NCBI GenBank assembly: GCA_963691705.1 | Contig: OY829540.1 | Coordinates: 69,798,367-69,862,366, forward strand | Length of the DNA: 64,000 nucleotides | Source: Viola odorata | Taxonomy: Eukaryota; Streptophyta; Magnoliopsida; Malpighiales; Violaceae | Reading direction: 5' to 3' | Shown: positions 59,306-64,000 of the stretch, one piece after another | Position numbering within the stretch: position 1 is the stretch's first letter | Layout of the letters: the number at the start of each line of letters is the position of its first letter | Notes under the pieces: generated by a model | What the model was told of the DNA's origin: nothing | Seen by the model: only the letters and a program-made list of their open reading frames with translations | The model's database searches: none | Program-made: the position numbers and the translations under genes

Positions 59306-60631
59306 TTACTTTGAGATTATTGCGACAAGAGCTTTGAGATCTTTGGCCGCACTACCATCAGGTCCACTTGCTTTCACCAAAACTTGTTTCAAGACATTGA
59401 CAGATTCTCTCATCCTCTCCCCTTCTTGAAGCTCAAAAACAGTTTTCAAGCTCTTCAATATCTCATTCTTGGTGATCACATTGCCCTCGACAATCGTCCC
59501 GATCCTCAACTCTTGCTCCACCATTTTCGCATTCACGTGATTATCTGCCCAGAATGGCCTGCCTATCATGGGCACCCCACACAAGATGCTCTCGCAAACA
59601 GAATTGTACCCACAATGAGTCACATGTACCCCAACAGATGGGTGAGCCAGCACTCGAATTTGGGGTGCCCAAGGCACCATTTTCCCCTGCATTCTTGTCC
59701 TGTCAAGAAACCCGTCAGGTAAAACCTGAATCAAGTCATCCTTTAGAACCCAAAGAAATCGAACGCCACTTGCTTCAATCCCTTCAGCTAATGCCAACAG
59801 CTCACTGTCGGGAAGGCGGACGGCGGTACCAAAGCAGACGTACGCAACGGATGCTGGTTTTTGACAATCCAACCATTCTGCGCAGCCTGTCTTGTCCTCC
59901 TCCGATGAGATTGGCTGCGGTGGAAGGGATATACTAGGTGGCAGTGTTAGGCAGCCCGCAAATAGTAAATTCTTAACCTTGGAAATAGAGTCTGATGTGA
60001 AGAGCGTAGGACAAATTTCTTGATAGGAATTCACCACGACAGCAGTAGCTTTGGGTAGCATTGATCCCACGTTTCTAAACCGAGATTTAATCAATTGCAT
60101 AGCTTCATGATTAGTCTCCGGAGTAAATACTTTGGCCATGTATCCTTCCTCGTCAATGTTGATGAAAACAGATAGCAAACACGGCGCTATCACCCAAAAT
60201 GAGATCCAGGGGACATCCAATTCAAAACCCAACTTGCCAATGCAATATGAAAATAGTGAATCTGTCAGCAGGAAGCTGATTTTTCTGCCTCTCTCTCCTA
60301 CCGCAACATCCAGGCCGCGCTTGAAGTTGCCAGGAAGTGTAGCTACGAACATCTCAAACTCCTCAAACTGAAACTGAAACTCGGATGATGACCTATGACC
60401 TTCAGGCACCCCATCCGACATATTATAGGATTTAAAGTTAGATGGGATGCCGACGTTTTCTGCTGACAGTAAAGCGCGGTTCGATCTCTCGATGTTGAAG
60501 AAAGAAAATTGAATTGCAGGGGCTGCTCTGGCTAATTTACAGACGAGGTTAAAGAGGGCTATTGGGTGGCTGGTGAAAGGAAAAGCAAAGGCGGCGACAT
60601 GGCCTTCCTGGCTTGCTCTTATCTCTGCCAT
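59306..60631 (-). CDS. UDP-glycosyltransferase, UGT78-like (flavonoid 3-O-glycosyltransferase type)
   Basis: Intronless, 441 aa. N-terminal acceptor half: HVAAFAFPFTSHP with the catalytic His at residue 11, and LLTDSLFSY with the assisting Asp at 124. C-terminal donor half: YVCFGTAVRLP and the PSPG box at 321-364 (WAPQIRVLAHPSVGVHVTHC to RPFWADN). The ending DLKALVAIISK and overall pattern point to family 78, which adds glucose, galactose or other sugars to the 3-OH of flavonols and anthocyanidins in the cytosol. Two normally near-invariant box residues differ: position 22 is Tyr (HCGYNS instead of HCGWNS) and position 44 is Asn instead of Gln or His, followed by His. The frame is otherwise complete, so it looks functional but with altered or weak sugar-donor use. 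Transposons lie within 160 bp on each side. Confidence 0.85.
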   Translation of the reverse strand: MAEIRASQEGHVAAFAFPFTSHPIALFNLVCKLARAAPAIQFSFFNIERSNRALLSAENVGIPSNFKSYNMSDGVPEGHRSSSEFQFQFEEFEMFVATLPGNFKRGLDVAVGERGRKISFLLTDSLFSYCIGKLGFELDVPWISFWVIAPCLLSVFINIDEEGYMAKVFTPETNHEAMQLIKSRFRNVGSMLPKATAVVVNSYQEICPTLFTSDSISKVKNLLFAGCLTLPPSISLPPQPISSEEDKTGCAEWLDCQKPASVAYVCFGTAVRLPDSELLALAEGIEASGVRFLWVLKDDLIQVLPDGFLDRTRMQGKMVPWAPQIRVLAHPSVGVHVTHCGYNSVCESILCGVPMIGRPFWADNHVNAKMVEQELRIGTIVEGNVITKNEILKSLKTVFELQEGERMRESVNVLKQVLVKASGPDGSAAKDLKALVAIISK

Positions 60632-60718
60632 AGCCGCTGATAATTCGGAAATGTATGATGGAAAAGGGAAAGAGTAATTTCGATCTGCTCTCTTTTTTAT
60701 TTGATGCCAAGCAATGTA

Positions 60719-60727
60719 TTTATTCTA
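60719..60727. repeat. 9-bp target-site duplication (left) of the Pack-MULE
   Basis: TTTATTCTA immediately precedes the element and recurs exactly at 62949-62957. A 9-bp duplication is the signature of Mutator-like elements. Confidence 0.9.
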
Positions 60728-60765
60728 GAGAAATGCTAGGGAGGTTGAAAGTGGTGGGTTGAAAC

Positions 60766-62027
60766 CAGTGTTTTTGGAACCGGACCAGACAGCGAATCGG
60801 AAATGAAAATTTCATAGTTTAACCGGATTCGACCGGGTTCAACCGGACTGAACCTTTATACCGTTTTGAACCGGATACATATCAAACCGTTTAATCTTAG
60901 ATAATTGAACCGGATTGAACCGACTGGTTTTTTTCCTACTGGGAGTATCATTTTATAATATATCAAGTAGATAAAAAGTTAAAAAAATTTCTAATAAAAT
61001 TTTTTATTTAAAATTTATTTCAACAAATTTTTTTATCTTCATATTTTACATATTTTTTTTCATATTCTACAATAAATATTTCTAATAAAAAACAATTCCT
61101 AAATTATAAGTGTTTATTTATGGCGGCCATCATCATAATTTTCTGGTGTTAAAAATTATTCCTATAAAATTAACAAATCTAATATTTAAAGTATATATCG
61201 TATTTCCATAACAAATTAATAATATCGGGATTGGTTAGAGAATAGAAAGAAGATTGAGATGAGATGTGCGGCATTTATGAGCACCAACAACAAATATGCC
61301 CACCTTATATCAACTATATTAATTATAATTTTATATCAAAAATATTACATTAGCAATTTGAAATTATAGATTATCCGGCACCATCCACGTCCCTCGGCTT
61401 CCTCACCCACTGGGCCACCACTGACCGTCACTCCCTCTTACTCAACGACCACATAAATAGAAGAAGCAAGGTAATTTTTCTACTATTCTTGTTTTTCTTT
61501 GTTGTGTTTCTCTTCCTTTTCCTCTCCTAGTCTTCTTTGTTGCTGCTGGTTGTTAGTTGTAGTGTTTTGCAGGAGGATTGGGGAAAGGAGGTGATGAACG
61601 GGTTTGATTCGGGTTGTTGTACGGGTTTATTTCGGGAAAGGAGGAGATGAACGGGTTTTGGTTTGATTTGTATGTGTACGGGTACGGAATTGGGTTTGGG
61701 TAATTGGAATTTGGAAATTGGAATGGAAATTAGGAATTAGCAATGACTTGTATTTGGTTGGCTTCTGTGAATCAGAAGCAGAAGGAAAGAACGAAGGAAG
61801 GATGAAGGCGATGCACAAGAGGAAACGACGTCGTTTTAGTGGGTAATCGAACCAGTCGGGTTGCTATCGAACCGGCAGTTCGCCAGTTGTCAAAAAACCG
61901 GCCGGTCCAGACGGTCCAACCCGGGTCACATGCATTTCCGGTCCGATAGCTGAATCAGACCGGAAAGCTCAAAAATGACCGTTGAACCGGCCGGACCGGC
62001 CGGTCCGGTCCGGTTCCAAAAACACTG
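60766..62027. mobile_element. hAT-type non-autonomous element inserted in the Pack-MULE
   Basis: Terminal inverted repeats CAGTGTTTTTGGAACCGGAC and GTCCGGTTCCAAAAACACTG are perfect, flanked by an exact 8-bp duplication GTTGAAAC (60758-60765 and 62028-62035), diagnostic of hAT. The interior is AT-rich with AACCGG-rich edges and no transposase ORF. It interrupts the left arm of the Mutator-like element, so it is the younger insertion. Confidence 0.92.
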
Positions 62028-62323
62028 GTTGAAACCATGAGTTGAATGATGTGGCAGCCACATCATTTAAAATAATAATAAAAAAATCCAAACACAAAAT
62101 CAGCATCTCTTCCTTTCACGACGTCGTTCTCACCTTTCTTCCTCTCTATCTTCCTCTTCCAAGTTCCACGCAAAATCAGCAGTCCTCCACAAATCAACCC
62201 ACTTTCAATTTCAACCTCCCTAACCTAAATAACCAAGAGATCTCAATAACCAAACCTCCCTAACCTAACATTTCTTCCTTTCCTCCTCAACCCATGGTGG
62301 AAACCACTGTCCAAAATTCATTT

Positions 62324-62626
62324 TCAAAATAACCAGCTGCAATGCCGATTCAGGTCCTGCGCATATGGGCAAACGGTTGCAGAAGACGAATCGGTATCCA
62401 TCATCATTGAGTCCTGCTCATCGGGTGAGGTTATAAGATGCTGGGAACTTTTCAAGACATCTGTAGAGGTAGAATTAGGTTCCAAGGCCATTGTCTGGGC
62501 ACAACTTCCTGAGAAACTAGCGCTACTGCAATCGCTTTCCATGTCTACTACCTCCTCCTCACAGGATGAACTCAGATCACGTTGTGAACCTAGTTTCAGC
62601 TTCATCAATGTAGCCTCTGCATCCAA
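62324..62626 (-). pseudogene. Captured ORF of unknown origin inside the Pack-MULE
   Basis: A 100-codon open frame lies between the inverted arms: LDAEATLMKLKLGSQRDLSS, EEEVVDMESDCSSASFSG, EQDSMMMDTDSSSATVCPYA. It is Ser/Asp/Glu-rich with host-like codon use. The first residue in frame is a TTG codon, and the 5' side (ttggatgcag/aggctac) could be an intron-exon junction of the donor gene. I do not recognise the donor protein; it is best seen as a captured exon. Confidence 0.6.
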
Positions 62627-62948
62627 GAAAAGGAGAATTAGGTTAACCTTACTATTTGCCGACCGGAAATTCTGAAAATTATGTGAAAATTCATTTTCAA
62701 AATTGGTTATTGAGATCTCTTATTTAGGTTAGGGAGGTTGAAATTGAAAGTGGGTTGATTTGTGGAGGAGGACTGCTGATTTTGCGTGGAAGAGGAAGAT
62801 GGAGAGGAAGAAAGGTGAGAACGACGTCGTGAAAGGAAGAGATGCTGATTTTGTGTTTGAATTTTTTTTTATTATTTTAAATGACGTGGCAGCCGCATCA
62901 TTCAACTATGGGTTCAACCCACCACTTTCAACCTCCTTAGCATTTCTC

Positions 62949-62957
62949 TTTATTCTA
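62949..62957. repeat. 9-bp target-site duplication (right) of the Pack-MULE
   Basis: Exact copy of TTTATTCTA found at 60719-60727. Confidence 0.9.
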
Positions 62958-63050
62958 CCATAATTAGTTCTGTTGAAATAGATGGTTCGAATTAACAAAG
63001 TTAATAATCAATTGGGTAGAGATACAAAATACAGAAATTGAACTTTTAAT

Positions 63051-64000
63051 TTTACTTCGGAGGATTTTCCCGAAAATTCTCCAAGTTTTTGAAAACTGGG
63101 AGAATTTTCAGAAAACGTGTTTACTTGGCGTTGTTTTTATTTTTTAAAAGAAAACGAAAATTTTCTATTGGAAAAACGATGAACAAATTTTGAAAACAAC
63201 AAAAACCCAGTACTCCATTTTTCCAAATGTTTTTGCCTTGGATGGTTCTGTTTGAAAACACGCGTTTTCTAACAGAGTGATTAATGAAATTTTCAAAATC
63301 ACCATTCTACCCCTGCATCCTTCTTCTCTTCTTGCCCTAGCCGCTCCTCTTCTTCTCATTCTCTTACGCAGCCGCTGCTCTTCTTCTCCTTCATGTCTCC
63401 GTCCGACTCTTCTTCTCCTACGCAGCCGCTGCTCTTCTTCTCCCTCTTCGTCTTCCCCAAACCAAAGAAAGTCACTCCCATTGTTCATCGTTAACGCACA
63501 AGCACGGTGGCTGCGTGCAAATTTGTTGAGGTTTTTTCTTAATCGATGTCTCTATGTGTTTGATTTGTATTTTTGGTCATTTTTAACCGTGGATTTTTGG
63601 ACTCGCTATTCTTTCTACACTGAACTGTGATTTCAACTTCAAGGAGATTCCTCTCTATCTGTCTCTACCTGGTAATCATCTTTGCATAAGTTTCATGGTT
63701 GTTTTTTCCTTCTCTTTTCAGAGGATTGGTGTGGTTAGGTATTATGGGTTTTTTGCGGTCTTATTGCGTGTTTTTTTACTTTTGGTTCAACAATACCAAA
63801 ATTGAAGTCATATAAGAGTCATTAGACATTGCATAGGTTGCAATTAGGCATTTTGTTTCTTCACCATGCTGGATTGCCGCAATTACATGACCTAAAGTTT
63901 ATTTCCTATTATGCGTTTTCTCAAAATGCTGGCGTTTATGTTGCTGTATGTTCCTTGATGCCTTTTGACTCATTAGAAGATGGTTTGCCCACCTCGTGTT
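63051..64000 (+). mobile_element. A end of a third GTTTAC-family transposon, leaving the window
   Basis: From about 63051 the sequence (TTTACTTCGGAGGATTTTCC, CGAAAATTCTCCAAG, AAACGTGTTTACTTGGCG) matches the A end of copy 1. The match continues through GCCTTGGATG, CAGAGTGATTAATGAA and the leader CTACCCCTGCATCCTTCTTC up to about 63.4 kb, with CGCAGCCGCT units. The extreme terminus is worn. The leader again reads away from the A end. From about 63.48 kb to the window edge I recognise no cargo. Confidence 0.65.

Larger units (their letters stand above)
60728..62948. mobile_element. Pack-MULE with long terminal inverted repeats
   Basis: The termini GAGAAATGCTAGGGAGGTTG and its mirror (CAACCTCCTTAGCATTTCTC) open long inverted arms. 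The left arm is 60728-60765 plus about 62036-62325; the right arm is about 62690-62948. Shared arm motifs include GATGTGGCAGCCACATCATT, CGACGTCGT and AACCAAGAGATCTC (mirrored). Both flanks are TTTATTCTA. Between the arms sits a unique segment with a 100-codon ORF. Without the nested hAT insertion and its duplicated target the element would be about 950 bp. It has no transposase, so it depended on another MULE. Confidence 0.9.

Noticed and set aside
1..64000. tRNA, rRNA, CRISPR arrays, bacterial operons or riboswitches
   Set aside because: No cloverleaf, rRNA core or regularly spaced repeat array was seen by eye; the DNA is plant nuclear.

Overview
This window is nuclear DNA of a flowering plant, almost certainly a eudicot. 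The genes are split by GT-AG introns with AT-rich intergenic DNA. Orthologues are recognisable at residue level to Arabidopsis genes: NMNAT, MFP1, an FLZ protein, a SIP1-clade trihelix factor, the PPR protein At3g16010, HSP70-14/15, RTEL1, OFP14 and a UGT78-type glycosyltransferase. Gene-order comparisons are from memory of the Arabidopsis map. No species is named because nothing here is diagnostic.

Layout. 0.5-1.65 kb: 3' end of a CHERP-like splicing-factor gene. 2.4-3.5 kb: decayed, unrecognised ORFs with an internal duplication and a 21-G run. 3.78-5.82 kb: complete nine-exon NMNAT (+). 6.49-10.95 kb: four-exon MFP1 (-). 14.19-15.42 kb: FLZ gene (-) with a leader intron and a uORF. 16.9-22.7 kb: MITE-rich spacer. 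23.58-24.79 kb: single-exon trihelix gene (+). 25.6-29.28 kb: PPR gene (-) with probable 3'-UTR introns. 31.82-35.42 kb: nine-exon HSP110-type HSP70 (-) with a 948-bp leader intron. 37.84-48.55 kb: 22-exon RTEL1 (+). 49.87-50.76 kb: OFP14-like gene (-). Exon joins for NMNAT, MFP1, FLZ, PPR, HSP70 and RTEL1 were worked out by hand; each sums to a whole number of codons and family-like length.

51-64 kb is different: it is built of gene-fragment-carrying DNA transposons around one intact gene. Three related elements (51024-53773, 54079-59145, and one starting near 63.06 kb and leaving the window) share two distinct ends. One end (A) has a conserved GTTTAC terminus followed by a pyrimidine-rich leader; the other (B) has three copies of a GTTTACTTCGCAC subterminal motif. 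In both complete elements the captured fragments read from A towards B: nodulin-like MFS plus mitochondrial ferredoxin in the first, a universal stress protein plus plastid GET3B in the second. A Pack-MULE (60728-62948) has a perfect 9-bp target duplication, carries an unidentified ORF, and is itself interrupted by an hAT-type element with a perfect 8-bp duplication. Between these lies an intronless UGT78-like gene with two unusual residues in its sugar-donor box.

The genes do not form a pathway. Shared themes are conserved micro-synteny (HSP70-14/RTEL1/OFP14 and MFP1/At3g16010) and reshaping of gene space by small DNA transposons.
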